From Asterias amurensis (Eukaryota; Echinodermata; Asteroidea; Forcipulatida; Asteriidae): a DNA stretch of 64,000 bases. Each line of letters opens with the position of its first letter. The first letter of the stretch is position 1. The DNA lies in contig NC_092662.1 of NCBI RefSeq assembly GCF_032118995.1, positions 16,505,701 through 16,569,700 of the forward strand, read 5' to 3'. The position numbers were made by a program, and so were the translations under genes. This document shows, in pieces, positions 44,301-57,500 of the stretch. The notes beneath the pieces were generated by a model that had not been told where the DNA came from, made no database searches, and was given only the letters and a program-made list of their open reading frames with translations.

Positions 44301-46012
44301 AAGTGATCTGTGGCTCAACTTTTTTTTTTTAAGGCAGTGGACACTATTGGTAGTTACTCAAAATATTTATTGGCATAAAACCTCTCTTGGTGACGAGTAA
44401 TGGGGAGAGGTTGTTGGTATAAAACATTGTGAGAAACGGCTCCCTGTGAAGTGCCATAGTATTTGAGGAAGAAGTAATTTTCCAGGAATTTGATTTCGAG
44501 ACCTCTAGTTTAGAACTTGAGGTCTCGAAATCAACCATCTAAATGCACACAACTCAGTGTGACAAGGGTGTTTTTTCTGTCATTATTATCTCGCAAGTTC
44601 GACGACCGATTGAGCTCAAATTTTCACAGGTTTTATATTTTATGCATATGTTGAAATACACCAACTGTGAAGGCTAGTCTGACAATTACCAATAGTGTCC
44701 ACTGTCTTTAAGCATCAAATGATCTTTTTTTACAGAGGATTAACGAGAAACCACAGGTTATCAATGACTACGAGGCCGGACGAGCAATCCCTAATCAGCA
44801 GATCATCTCTAAGATTGAGCGGATTATCGGTGAGTTCAGTTCTAACAATAAATCTCTGATTTTTATTGATGACAAACATCTCCTCCATTAACAGTTCCCC
44901 TTTTGAATGTAACGATTGTAAATGTTGACGTTGTGTTTCACCAATGCCAGTTTGCTATGCTCAGATAATGTGGTGACCTGTAGGTGGGCAGCACGCTTAC
45001 TGTTAGGTTACCAACCAAAGTACCATGTCACATGTGCAATTTGTGACTGGTATCCTGCTGATTTTTGCTTAGCAGCAAGTTGTTAAGCAATATTTGCTGC
45101 TTAAGCAGCTCTATGAAACTGGTCCATATTTTGGGGCTATTCTTTCTGTATTTATTTGGTTTGGGGTATTATTTTCTGCTCAAGCAGTGTTGTGACCTAG
45201 CAGATAAGAACACCAGTCTCCATGCAGTTATCGTAAAGAGACAGGGTTTGCCCTTGTGCAGTGTTGTGACCTAGCAGATAAGAACACCAGTCTCCATGCA
45301 GTTAATCGTAAAGAGACGGGGTTTGCCCTTGTGTTCCTGATTTGATCAGCAGCATATTAAAAAACAGCACCTTGTAAACCATGGTGCTTTGGTAAAGAAA
45401 TAGGTCTCCAAACTCCAAAAACGTACCTCTGTATACCTTGCAGAAACAAAGCTCTTGGGGTGTGATTAAGCGCTAAGTAATCAGGGGTGGATTTCACAAA
45501 GGTAGTCCTAACTTAGGACTAGTCCTAGGCAATGCTAAGAGATAGAACCAGTCCTAAGTTAGGACCAGTAACTCATCCTAACTTAGGACTGGTCCTATCT
45601 CTTAGCATTGCCTAGGACTAGTCCTAAGTGAGGACTACCTTTGTGAAATCCACCCCAGTATTATTATCAAGGTCAAAATACCTTCTTATATGAAGGGCCT
45701 TCTCAGCCGGTGTGGCAGGAGATTCTGTCCACCCATATGGCAAACTATGTACAAACTACTTCAGATAGCGCCCTCTTTTGAATCATCCTCCTCCAGCCCA
45801 AGTTAATTTCCCATATGGAAGACAGAATTCCTTGGGACACTGGCACACAGATAATGATTGAGTTCACAACTCTCCCAGTTCTATTTCATTGTAAAAAAAA
45901 AATCCTCAGCCTTTTAGTCATTTTGATTTTGTTGTCCCTTTTTTCTTTCTGGACAGGAATGAAGTTAAGAGGCAAAGACAAGGGAAAGCCGCTTGGGGGT
46001 AGTAAGAAGTAA
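41396..46012 (+). CDS. EDF1: EDF1 / multiprotein bridging factor 1
   Basis: Six exons, 41396-41473, 42680-42731, 43433-43510, 43852-43934, 44736-44829 and 45957-46012, total 441 bases and 146 residues (human 148). The N-terminus [15 protein letters not shown] is the family's hallmark MBF1 region. The Cro/C1-type helix-turn-helix domain spans about residues 70-130, with [20 protein letters not shown] and [10 protein letters not shown]. The tail [16 protein letters not shown] is basic as usual. MBF1/EDF1 bridges transcription activators and TBP in the nucleus and also binds stalled, collided ribosomes. All junctions keep phase. A candidate AATAAA lies at 46938-46943. Introns hold family B, A and F elements and a telomere-like tract. 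Confidence 0.97.
41616..41747. mobile_element. Family F MITE
   Basis: Inverted termini GGAAAAGTTTCCGTATTGCG and GGCGCCATACGGAAAG around about 90 bases. In EDF1 intron 1. Confidence 0.82.
41880..42055. repeat. AT-only low-complexity tract
   Basis: About 170 bases made almost only of TAA/ATT words (AATAATATTAATTAATA and similar), directly next to the family B element. Confidence 0.9.
42056..42428. mobile_element. Family B TTAA MITE
   Basis: TTAA-flanked (42056-42059, 42425-42428). Ends AGCCATTGGACACTTTCGG and CCGAAAGGGTCCAATGGCT. In EDF1 intron 1. Confidence 0.9.
42797..42830 (+). repeat. Interstitial telomere-like (CCCTAA)n tract
   Basis: About five units of CCCTAA with two variants (CGCTAA, an extra A) in EDF1 intron 2. 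Downstream sequence (GGTGGCAACGGCC ... CTTGAAGTGGCCTTCAGGCC) resembles 44140-44235, so the tract may belong to a dispersed repeat. Confidence 0.8.
44329..44711. mobile_element. Family A TTAA MITE
   Basis: TTAA-flanked at 44329-44332 and 44708-44711, with a full set of family blocks and the central palindrome TTTCGAGACCTCTAG / AGGTCTCGAAATCAA. It ends 24 bases before EDF1 exon 5. Confidence 0.92.
45187..45335 (+). repeat. Tandem duplication, two 74-bp copies, EDF1 intron 5
   Basis: GTTGTGACCTAGCAGATAAG and downstream sequence to GGGTTTGCCCTTGTG occurs twice head to tail with two or three differences. Confidence 0.9.
45484..45656. mobile_element. Family E palindromic MITE
   Basis: Second copy of the 173-base palindrome at 18568, with the same GGTGGATTTCACAAAGG ends and CTTAGCATTGCCTAGG-type arms. 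In EDF1 intron 5. Confidence 0.9.
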
Positions 46013-46285
46013 TGGCGCCTACCCTCAATGGAAGTCTCATCGCCATTGCGTACCCGATGCACACAGAAACACTATTATTGTCCATCGGGGAAAACTTTTT
46101 TTCATCATGCATGCTTCTTTTTACAAAGATTTCTCTTGGATCTCTGGACAACTTGAAGACAAAAGGACAACTCAAGAGAACTTACTTGTCTTTGTTATTT
46201 TCTGCTGCGAGTTTACACAATTGAAAGTGTTTCTCTTTTGCAATTGATCATGTTTTAGTTTTTGTAACTGTTGATGTTCCTTTGG

Positions 46286-46406
46286 GCCCAATTTTACAGA
46301 GCTGCTTAAGCAGAAAAGGTTTGCTTAGCAGATTCCTACTGAGAAAAGATAAGCAGGGAAGCATTGAGTAATTTTGTGCTTAAGCAGCGATGTGAAATTG
46401 GGCTTG
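46286..46406. repeat. Foldback repeat of the 'gcttaagcagc' family
   Basis: GCCCAATTTTACAGAGCTGC on the left and GCAGCGATGTGAAATTGGGC on the right are inverted repeats about 80 bases apart. Confidence 0.75.
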
Positions 46407-47730
46407 TGACTTATTGGCTTTAATCAATTATCAAGAAGAAACACAGACTAAATGTGAAGAATGATCACAGCTTATAAATCTTGAAATTCCCTGCCTGAAC
46501 CCCTTCCAAAAAGTGCCAGAGTTACTTGTCAAGAAGAAGGTACTTGTGTAAAGAAAAGAAGTTTGAAACATTTTTTTTAAGAATTTAATTGTGGTTAGAA
46601 ATCATCAGAGAAACCATTTTGAGTAGTTCTAACTTTTGCTGAATATTTCTTTGAACATCATTCAAAATAGATGAACAGTTGTTTAATAGATCAGCTTTGA
46701 CAGGCTCAAAGTTCATAAAGCTGCTTAACTGAGAATATTGCTTAGGAAAATATGTCAGTCACAAACAGGATACTTAATGTGGGATTTTGGCTAGTACCTT
46801 TATATGTAACCTATTCTTCAGAGGATTGACCAAAAACAAGCTTTAAAGAATCAAGTTTTTTCTTCTCTTTTCTGAAAGCAGATATCACAAAAATGTGATT
46901 CACAATGACTTGTAAGCAATAGTTTCTTCATGTTTCAAATAAAGCTTATCTTCAGCAATTAATTTTTTTATTGAGGATTTTTTATCTGCTGGGTTTGAAA
47001 AAACAAAAACAAACAAAAAGTAGTTGAGTAGAATTTGAAACTTTGCACTACTACAAAAAGTAGTTGATGCAAGCTGCTCGCCAACCAAAATTACCTGTGG
47101 CGTTTATATATGCAAAAATTGGTAATGGCATCAAGGTTTGACATGAGTAGAGTTTCCCTCGAACACTTTGAGAATGACTCTGCGAGGGTCGAACATGCTA
47201 TCACATTATATGCTACATTTTTAACTTTGCTTGTAGGCCGATGTTATTTTTTTGAAACCATAATTTGTTCATCGCCGTATTATGCATCTAGCTTTTGCTA
47301 AATGCTATTAAACATTCTACAGCATGAAGATTATTTGTTGTTATTTTTTTCAGAGAGACAGACTAAAAATGAATTTCATGATATAATATTAAGAGATGTT
47401 CAGGACCCATTTTTATGGATATGTTTAGAAATCTAAAGCAGAAAAATATTTGCTTAGCGAAGTGTTTCTCAGGCTTGCAAGGTTTTGTTGCTAGTGCTTA
47501 TGCAATCTGCACGTCATTACTTTGCTTACACACAGAAAACAGCTTATGGTAAGCAACAGACTAAGCAGAGCCATGAAATTGGACCCAATTGAAGATGAGT
47601 AAAGAATGTTAAACTTTTTCTTTAAATAAAAGGCATGTGTACAAAATCATGACTGAAAGAAAAATATATTTGTTATTTTGGAGGCTTTTTTATGACTAAC
47701 CCTTAGAACTGCCGATTGACTTTTCTGCTT

Positions 47731-48099
47731 TTAAAAGGCAGTGGACACTATTGGTAATTACTCAAAATAGTTATCATAAAACCTTTCTTGATTACGAGCA
47801 ATAGAGAGAGGTTGATGGTATAAAACATTGCGAGAAACGGCTCCCTCTGAAGTGACATAGTTTTTGAGAAACTTTCCACGAATTTGATTTTGAGACCTCA
47901 AGTTTAGAGGTCTCAAAATCAAGCATCTGAAAGCACACAACTTTGTGTGACCAGGGTGTTTTGTTCTTTCTTTAATATCTCGCAACTACGACAACCGATT
48001 CAGCTCAAATTTTCACAGGTTTGTTATTTTATGCATAAGTTGAGATACACCAAGTGAGAAGACTGGTCTTTGACAATTACCAACAGTGTCCACTGTTAA
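47731..48099. mobile_element. Family A TTAA MITE
   Basis: TTAA-flanked (47731-47734, 48096-48099). Ends GGCAGTGGACACTATTGG and CCAACAGTGTCCACTG. Lies between EDF1 and TTF1. Confidence 0.92.
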
Positions 48100-48582
48100 T
48101 CAAACATGGAAGAAAAGGTTCACCCAGGCAGGATATTTGGTCCTAAAAACCCCCAGAAACATTTAATCGCTTGGAGCTCTATGGTTGAAAGTGGTCGTTT
48201 GGTTCAAATTAGATTTTGGGGTCGGCCATTTTTATTTATAAAAAAATCAAGTTTTACTGGTTCCAATTTCGAGGGTCAGCTATAAACAACAGCAGTGGTT
48301 AAAAATTTCTGCATTATTTTCAATTTGATGGATTAAACAAAACAAAATGCCACCAGGCATTTCAACATCCCCCTTCACAAAGACGTCCCCGCCCACCCCC
48401 TCTGAATGTCCCACTTCATTCGGAGTGCAACAGAGGGCGGTATACAAAACTGGTAGACTGGTCCCCTTTCTATCCAACATATGAGACTGGGAGTGTGACG
48501 TCGAGTATGTTCAGGCAAGAACGTGTGGCGATGGTGAAATTAGGAGACGGAATTTGAAATAACTGATGAGGCGGAATAAAAA

Positions 48583-51500
48583 ATGACTACGGTAAGTATC
48601 CCTTTTATTTTTATTATCTTTTTAATAAATTAATACTTTGAATAGTTGTAAACGAACAAATAAACTATTAATTTTGTTTACAGGTAATACAGCGTAATTC
48701 CCGTAAAATTGTTAAAATAAAAACGTGTCAAAGATTATTTAAATCGAGCTGTTAAAAAATAAACAAGTTTCCCACGTGGACCATGCGTGGACCCTCCCAC
48801 GAAGGTATAATTAACGTTGGTAATCACTCTTAAAACTAATGGCAACATCTTGTTCAACATGGCAACCAAAAACTTTTGGTTAGAAAATACAGTAGCAGCT
48901 TTCACTAGTAAAAAAACCCAAAACAAAACAGTTTGAGAAACATTTATTTTTACTTCAGATCAAAGTTCAATTCAAGGTCATGAAAGTTCAATTGTTTTGT
49001 GGTTATAGTTATTTTGCAGTACTGGAAAAACTTAAATAATAAAACTAAACAGATAACTAAGTTGTTATGCCCCAACCAAAGTTTAAATCTCAGCTGTGAG
49101 AAGCGTTTCGTAGAACTAGAGATGATGAGGTTTGTTCCGCTATCATCTCCATGTGATCTGAAGACGATAGCTGAACGAACTTCATAGATCTTCATCTAAG
49201 ACTAGAGTAGAGTAAGAATTGTTAGTCTTCCAGATTTTTCTTGAATCTTGGCAATTAGATATAGTATAGACAAAATTGGTACTGTATCTCCTTGACCAAG
49301 GGAATGTTCTTTAAAATTAAAATTTCCCGTTAGTCTGAATAATTATAATAATAATAATAATAACAAGATCTTTGTTTTGTACTCCAGGATCAAGTTGCAG
49401 ACACTGTTAATCACACTAGAATGAAGAAGAAGAAGAAGAAACTACTGCAGTCTGGTGGCCAGAAATTGTTTGAGCCGACAACTTCATCAACCGATGAGCA
49501 AAAAAACTGTCAAGATCCGCTAACAAAGAAGAAAAAGCACATAAGTGAGAGGGTACAGACTGAGAATGAAGAAGTCAGAACATTTAACGGCATACAATTT
49601 CCTGGAAGCAGTGAGCAGTCAGACGGTCTATCAGAAATTCCCAAGAAGAAGAAAAAGAAGAAGAAAACCTTGAAGTCTTATGACCAGGAATCGATAACCA
49701 TTGAGCCCAAAACTCCAACCGATGATCAACAAAGCAGTCAAGATCAGCCCAAGAAAAAGAAAAGGAGCAAGAGTGAGAGGGTTCAGACTGAGAATGAAGA
49801 AATTCCCAAGAAGAAGAAGAAGAAGAAGAAAGGGGTTGATGCATTGTGTGATATTGAAAGCAGTCTCAAGATTAACAGACAAGTTTGGAGAGGAGAAACT
49901 GTTTTGACTGAGATGCATGTGGATAAGAATCTTGAAAGTGCTCCCACTACTTTAAGGAAGAGTAAAAAGCGGAAAAGGGCGACTTCTTGCAAGTCTGACG
50001 GGCAAGAATCTGTAACAATTGAGTCCGAAACAACAGCAGCTGATGAGAATGTGTCGACAGAGATTAAAGAAAGGGTTACGCTTCCCTCGAGTAAAAAAAG
50101 ACAACCTGGTAGTCATGAGAGGAGGAAAAAAAAGCGGCAGAGTGGAAAGGACCAGGTTGAAGATGAAGAAGAAATTAGAGGAGACAGTGGCTTAATACTT
50201 CGCAAAAGGGGAGAGAAGGAGAGAGTTTTTTCCAATAAAAAGAAAAAAAAGGCAAAGGAGGAAAGCAGGTTGCATGTGAAAGGTGGAGAAGATGCTCGAG
50301 GCAAGGTGCTTGAATGCGTTCCAGGTGAAAATCCATCTGCAGCTGATAAGAAGAGGGTTAAAAGAAAGAGGAAACGATCTGTCCAGTCTGATGGTCAGGA
50401 ATCGGTAACCGGCAAGCCCCGTTCGTCAACAACTGATGAGAATGCATCGGTTGAGAATTCAGAAACGGTAACAGATTCTGTGACTGATCAGAAACAGCAA
50501 ATTAGTCAGAAGAGAAATCGAAGGAGACAACGAAGGAAGAAGAAGTTGATGAATAATAATGAACAAGTTGGAGAAGAATCCAGACGAGTCAGTGGTGAGA
50601 ATTCGGAGGAGTTGACAGACATTCACAAGAAGAAGAAAAAGAAGAAGACAGAAGATGGCAGACTTAACGATGCTGTGAAAAGTGCGGGGCTTGAGGAGAA
50701 TGCACAAGCAGGGAGGGGAGAAAATGTTTTAACTATGCAATCTAATGAAGCAATTTCAAACGATGACAATCTTGAAATTGCATTTACTGTGTTGAAGAAG
50801 AAAAGAAAGAAGAAAAAACGGAAACAAATTGTTGAATCTACCAATGAGGAATCTGTTGAGCCTCGTACTACTGATGAAGATGTTTCGGTTGAGGAGGCAG
50901 AAAGGTTGACGTTGCCCTTAAGTGAACAAAATGGGCGGAAGAAAAAGAAGAAAAGAGCGAATGGACAAATTGAGAAAGAAGTATTGAGACCGGTCAATGG
51001 TTCAATACTTCAAGCAAGTGATGAACATTTAGAGGGATTAACGGGCATCACCAAGAAGATGAAGAAGACAAAAAAAAGTGTGGAGTTCAATGAAATTGCA
51101 AATGCAAGGAGAGGAGAAAGTGTTTTAACTGATATGCAAATGAACGAACCAGTTTCAAACGATGACAATCTTGAAGTGAAGAAGAGGAAAAGGAAGAAAA
51201 AGAGGAAACAATCTGTTGAATCTATCGATCAGGAATCCATAAATGTTGAGCCCCAAACTACTGATCAAGACCTTTTGATTGAAGAAAATGGCCTGTTGAA
51301 AAAGAAGAATATACCAAGTGGACAAACTGAGGATGAAGGAGAACTGAGTATAGTCAATGGCTCAAAACTTCCTGTAGAGGTTGGGCTTTTGGAAGAAATA
51401 ACCAAGAAAAAGAAGAAGCAGAAGAAAAAGGCGACTCATGCAACTCGAGATAACTCGAAGCTCATCTCACAATCCGATGATAACTCCGTCTCGGAATATT

Positions 51501-54500
51501 CTCCAAACGAGGTCGGGCAAGACTCTGAGTCAGACGCAACAGATGGAGAAACCTCGGAAGATATAACAAAAAAACAGAAGAAGAAGAAGAAAAAGAAGAA
51601 AAAAATAGCGACACATGCAACTCAGGATGACTCTGATCAGCTCAACTTAAAAGACAACGATAACTCTGTCTCAGAATATTCCCGTAACGAAGCAAGTCAA
51701 GACTCCGAGTCAGAAGGAACAGATGGAGAATCCTCATCCTCTGACCTTTCCTCCGATTGCGAACGGGAAGATTTCCGAAAACTAGACATCTCATCTTTAC
51801 CTTGGCTTGTGAAGAGCGAGAGAGGTTTTTTTATGCAAGAACTCATTAAGGGTTGTCCCGTGCTTCATACGCGGAACCATTATTATGAGAAAGAGCGGGA
51901 AGCTTTACGTAAACAAGGTGGGTACCTCTGCAGCATGTAACAGGCTCGGGGTTTTAATCTTTGAATCTGTCGAAAGGGCAAGGCCATTTTCATTTTGCAA
52001 AGGGCAGTTGCACTGGAAAATCTTAAAATCTACAGGGAATTTTTGAAGGGGCACCAATGTCAAAACCCGGGCCAACACAGGTTGTGTCCTCCGTGTAATT
52101 CTAGGCCTGACGAGGCCAAACAAAAGAAATAGTATACCGATTATCTCAGTGTGGATTATCTGTACGGTTTGCCTGTAACTTTTTAAAGTGACTAGCCATA
52201 TACACTTATCATTTTTACAATACACAAGAAGCACAATGCGCTTTGAGCTATCAAAAAATTGTTGATTTTTTCCTCAATCGGTTTTGTTGAACTTATCCCT
52301 CTTCTTGTTTCTATTTCTCAAGGACATACGGTCAAGGAAGGACGTTGGAGTGGGCTTGAGGAAGCACGCTTGAGAGAAAATCTTGAAAAGTTTTGCAAAG
52401 TAAGTTGAGAATATTCTTCAAAGGTTGCGTTTTTGAAAACTAAAACAAACCAGAAACTATCTTTGGTTTTGTAACAATTTAATTGTTTTAGTTGTGTTAC
52501 AGTATTACTATTATTAGTGTTGTTATTGTTTTAGTGGCTTTAGCTTATCATTTGCAAAATAAATTATTGTGTTCCTCCCCTCTCGCAACTTCCGCTTTTT
52601 AGGCTTATGGGATAGAAGACCCTTTAGTTTTGCTGATTCCTTCGCGGTTTGGTCTGTCAAAAGAGGTTAGAAGATTTTCGAAGTCTACACAAATGTTGGT
52701 TAAACTTGGTACGTAAGTAAAGTTAATTGTCAAATAATAAACCAGGGTCGTATGGCTTATGACTGGCACCCAAGTATATTTCACAGGCTACATGAAGCAA
52801 GTCATTTTGGAGTCCAACTTGGGCAGCGTTCGCCATGAACTTACATTGCTATGTCATTAATTTTTTCTTTTGTGTGCTGTTAAGCGACTCTTTGAAATTG
52901 GGCCCAAGTGAATTTGCCAGAGAATGCTGAGCTGCATTTTGGTTGACTACTACATTCACCCTTGTCAACCCTGGAAAGTTCTCACCAAAGCTACCCCTTT
53001 TTTTTTGAGCACAGGTAGTTGTAATGTTTTCTCTTTGATTACTTTATGTAATTTATTAATATATTTTATTACAGGAATGAACAAATATTAAATCATAATT
53101 GTAAAAGGATATAATGTAATCTTCACCCCCTCCCAGCTGAAGGCATTCATCGGACATTGAATACTGTGTATATTCGAGCTTTCAAACTCTTTGACCCTTG
53201 GCACCTGACACCACGGTAAGTAACCAACTCTTAGTTCAGGAAATTGATATGTATCTTTTATTCATAAATACCTCAGACAGTTTTGCTATTCCTATTGGTG
53301 GAGAGCGTGTCACGTGGGTGTGTATAAACCTTTGTTTATGACCGGTAAAAAGTGTTAATTGATGGGCGTGACACGCGACCTTGCACCTGTTCTTATAAGA
53401 CAGTTTCTTCATTCCTATTGGTCGAGAGAACAGCTGAAACCCGCCGAGGCCTGGTTCTGTATAATTCACCTCGACTTTGTCTCGGTAAAATTATCAAGAA
53501 CCAGGCCTCATTGGGATTAAACCACAAGTTGAAAACCTCTTCACCACACATTGATTCCCTTAGTCGAATAAAATAAGCTGTTGAAACTTATAACCAAGAG
53601 GATATGGGGAGTTGGTGATAGTATGAAACTGCGCAAAACAGCTCCCTCGGACGAAACAAAGTCTTTGAGATAGAAGTAATTTTCCATGAATTTGATTTCA
53701 AGACCTCAGATTTAGAGTTTGAGGTCTATAAATCAAGCATCTGAAAGCACACAACTTTGTGTGACAAGGTTCTTTTTTCTTTCACTATTATTATCTCACA
53801 ACTTCAATGACTGAGCTCAAATTTTAACAGGTTTGTTATTTTATGCTTATGTTGAGATACACCAAGTGAGAAGACTGGTCTTAGACATTTACCATTATCT
53901 TCAAGTACGCGCTAATCCTCCAATCAGATTGGCAGAATGGAGTGGTGATAAAAACCTATATTGCACGGCTAATATCACTACCATGCGTCTTGTGTGTTCT
54001 ATGTCACACGCCAAGATAAATACGTTATCACAGGCGCGCTCGTGGAAATACGGAAAATATAGTGCGTGTGCGTCCCATATCCAACTCGGCCTTCGGCCTC
54101 GTTGGATATGGGACTCAGAAGCGCTATATTTTTCCATATTCCACTCGCGCTTGTGTGATAACTTATAATATTGGCCAATGTCTTTAAATTCTACTACCGC
54201 AGTGGAGAGATTTTTGGAATTCAGGAGACTGCTCAGTTCTCAAAAGAACTGTCCTGCTCTTCAATTTATGCCTGGGAGGAAGGTAGGCAAAGGGCATGGA
54301 CTACCACTGTTTTAAAGGCAGAGGACACTATTGGTAATTACTCTAAAGAATTATTAGCATAAAACCTTACTTGGTGACGAGTAATGGGGAGAGGTTGATG
54401 GCAAAAAACATTGTGAGAAACGACTCCCTCTGAAGTGACATAGTTTTCGAGAAAGAAATAATTTTCCACGAATTTGATTTTGAGACCTCAGATTTAGAGG

Positions 54501-57500
54501 TCTCGAAATCAACCATCTAAACGCACTCAACTTCGTGTGACAAGGGTGTTTTTTCTTTCATTATTATCTCGCAACTTCGACGAACAATTGAGCTAAAATT
54601 TTCACAGGCTTGTTACTTTATGCATATGTTGAGACACTTTAAGTGAGAAGACTGGTCTTTGACAATTGCCGATAGTGTCCAGTATCTTTCATGGATTGAG
54701 GGGACATCTCCTAATAACTTCACTACTGTGGAGTGAGTTCTTTAAAATTGGTTTCCTCGTCAGGACCTGTGGTATAAATGCAGTTGTCTTTTGAAATTTC
54801 AGCTTTTCTAAAAAGGAGCTAGATAAAGCGATACGGCTGAAGAAGAAGTATGGTCATAATTGGCAATATATTGGAGACAGATTACAGCGGTCAAGTGAAA
54901 GCGTCCGGTATCGAATGAAGGGCTTTCAGGAGGGAGGGCGTGAGTAAACAAGTCCACCATTATAAGAATTTCTGAGTTGGGTCACAAAAACATGGAAATA
55001 ATGCATTAAGTTTACTAATCAACGCGTTGCGCCTTAACTCGTCCCGCCTGCGAACGATACTGATTGCGACTAATTTTTAATTCCAAGATGCATTGCGGCA
55101 TCAGCTGGTAAACAAAACAAAAACAGAAAATTTGTCTGGATTTTTGGCCAGTGCTCTGAATCTGTGTAACAGGCTTTGTACTGCGGCGAGTGTGCAGAAA
55201 ATTTGTCTGGATTTTTGGCCAGTGCTCTGAATCTGTGTAACAGGCTTTGTACTGCAGCAAGTGTGTAAAAAACATTGATTTACTTGGGTCAATAAACTTA
55301 ATGCTAAAATAATTTTCGTCTGATTTGTGTGAAATTGTTTTATAAACTCATTTCTCTTAAAGGAACACGTTGCCTTGGATCGGCTGAGTTGGTCTATAAA
55401 AAGCGATTGAAACCGCTTGTTATGAAATGCATATGGTTAGAAAGATGTTTTAAAAGTAGAATATAATGATCCACACAAGTATCACTCAAAATTGCACGGT
55501 TTTTCTTTTACGTCGCGAACTAACACTTATGGAAGTCAAAAATTTGACTCCCATAACTGGCCGGCCGTTTTAGTCGACGAGGTAACAAGAAAACCACGCA
55601 ATTTCAAGGCATATTTGTGTAGATCACTGTGTTCTATTTTTACAACATCTTTCTAATCATATTTATAACAAACAGTTACAGAACGCTTTTCAAAGACCAA
55701 CTCGACCGATCCAAAGCAATGTGTTCCTTTAAAGATTGGTCCTTATAAATACTCTATGGTTCGTAATACTCACTCAGGGAAAGGTAAATGGTTGAAATTT
55801 GAACAGAAACAACTCTACGATGCTGTGATGGAGATTACAGCACCCTTGGAAGGACATATCGACAGGTTCGTCAACGTCCCATGGAAGAGAGTTGCAGAGA
55901 AGGTTCCAACGCGATGTGCTGCTAAATGCTGCCATAAATGGTGAGAGCTTCTTGTACATGAGGGTGTAGTGTTGTTATGGGTATTTTTGTCCAGTTGTGT
56001 CAATAACAAACTTTCTAAAGACCATGTCACCTTATTAAAATTAGAAACAGGAAAAAAAGACACAATTATGTAGCACCTCATAAGGGTTTAAAAGTGCTAC
56101 GGCGCATTCAGCAGCCACAGCCAGGAACATCGGGGCGAACCCCTTCTCTTCGCTTCATTTTGGTCAGCAACGACTGTCACCTCTACCCTACACACATTGC
56201 TTCCATGTGCTCTCATTAAAAATAGAAACAGGAAAAAAAGACACAATTATGTAGCACCTCATAAGGGTTTAAAAGTGCTACGGCGCATTCAGCAGCCACA
56301 GCCAGGAACATCGGGGCGAACCCCTTCTCTTCGCTTCATTTTGGTCAGCAACGACTGTCACCTCTACCCTACACACATTGCTTCCATGTGCTCTCATTGG
56401 TCTAATGTTCTCAACACCTGAGCATAATCTCAAAGAAGATTGAAGTTGAATCTTATTTTTGGTTTTGTTTTTTGTTTTGGCAGGAATTCTTCTTTGGGCT
56501 GGCGATTCAATGAAAGGAAAAAGCATTCGTGGCAGGCGAATGATTATATTGAGTTACTTGAATTGTAAGTCCAGGTACCAGACTGTTCTCGGTTTAAAAG
56601 CGTTCTCCTCGACATGCATCACATTTCATTACTCGGCCGGATGTGTGTTGATCGTTTCTTTTATTTATTTTTGCGTTCTTTAAAGATTAAATTGAATTTT
56701 GTGATCAACTCATTTTTCAATTGATAGAGTCCTTATGAAAATGGAGCAAAAATTACAAGTCTCTAACCTCCCATTAAAGGAACCGGACACTATTGGTAAT
56801 CGCTCAAAATAATTCTTGGCATAAAAACATACTTGAAAGGAGCAATGGAGAGCTGCTGATAGTATAAAACATTTTGAGAAACGCCTCTCTCTGAAGTAAC
56901 ATGGTTTTTGAGAAAAGTAATTTCTCACTAGAATATTTGAATTGATGTTCCAGACCTCAGCCAAGGTTTCGAATTCAAGCATCTGAAAGAACACAACTTG
57001 TGTGACAAGGTTTTTTTTTCTTCCATTATTTTCTCGCAACGTCGACGGCCAACTGAGTTCAAATTTTCATAGGTTTGTTATTTGATGCATATGTTGAGGT
57101 ACACCAATTGAGAAGACTGGTCTTTAAAATTACCAAAGGTGTCCAGTGTCTTTAAAATGGTCAAATACAAAGAGAAGTGTAATTTCAGGTTTGAGCTTCA
57201 GTTTGTCAGTCTAGTTACATTATTCGATTTCATTAGTTAAAGGGTGTATGTACTTTTTGTAGGACAAAAACCACAATGTTCACAGACTTACACTAAACTT
57301 ACACAGTTTGAAGATAATGATAGTAGAAAGCTTCCCTGAAAATACTACGTGCTGAGGTGCTGTAGTTTTTGGGAAATTAGTAAAACAATGACGTGAAAGT
57401 AATTTTCGTCTCATGAGACAAAAATTATTTTAATAATTGACAAATGTATTTTCTTGTTTTACTCATTTCTCAAAAACTCCAGCACCTCAGTAAATAATAT

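Larger units (their letters stand above)
46013..48582. other. EDF1 3' UTR and spacer before TTF1
   Basis: Contains a foldback of the 'cttaagcagc' family at 46286-46406, a candidate AATAAA at 46938, the family A element at 47731-48099, and the TTF1 promoter/5' UTR in the last few hundred bases. No coding exon seen. Confidence 0.5.

Noticed and set aside
54194-54274. Candidate extra TTF1 exon between exons 5 and 6
   Set aside because: It has a plausible acceptor (CCGCAG) and donor (GTAGGC), but inclusion puts a stop early in exon 6, and direct joining of exons 5 and 6 matches human TTF1.
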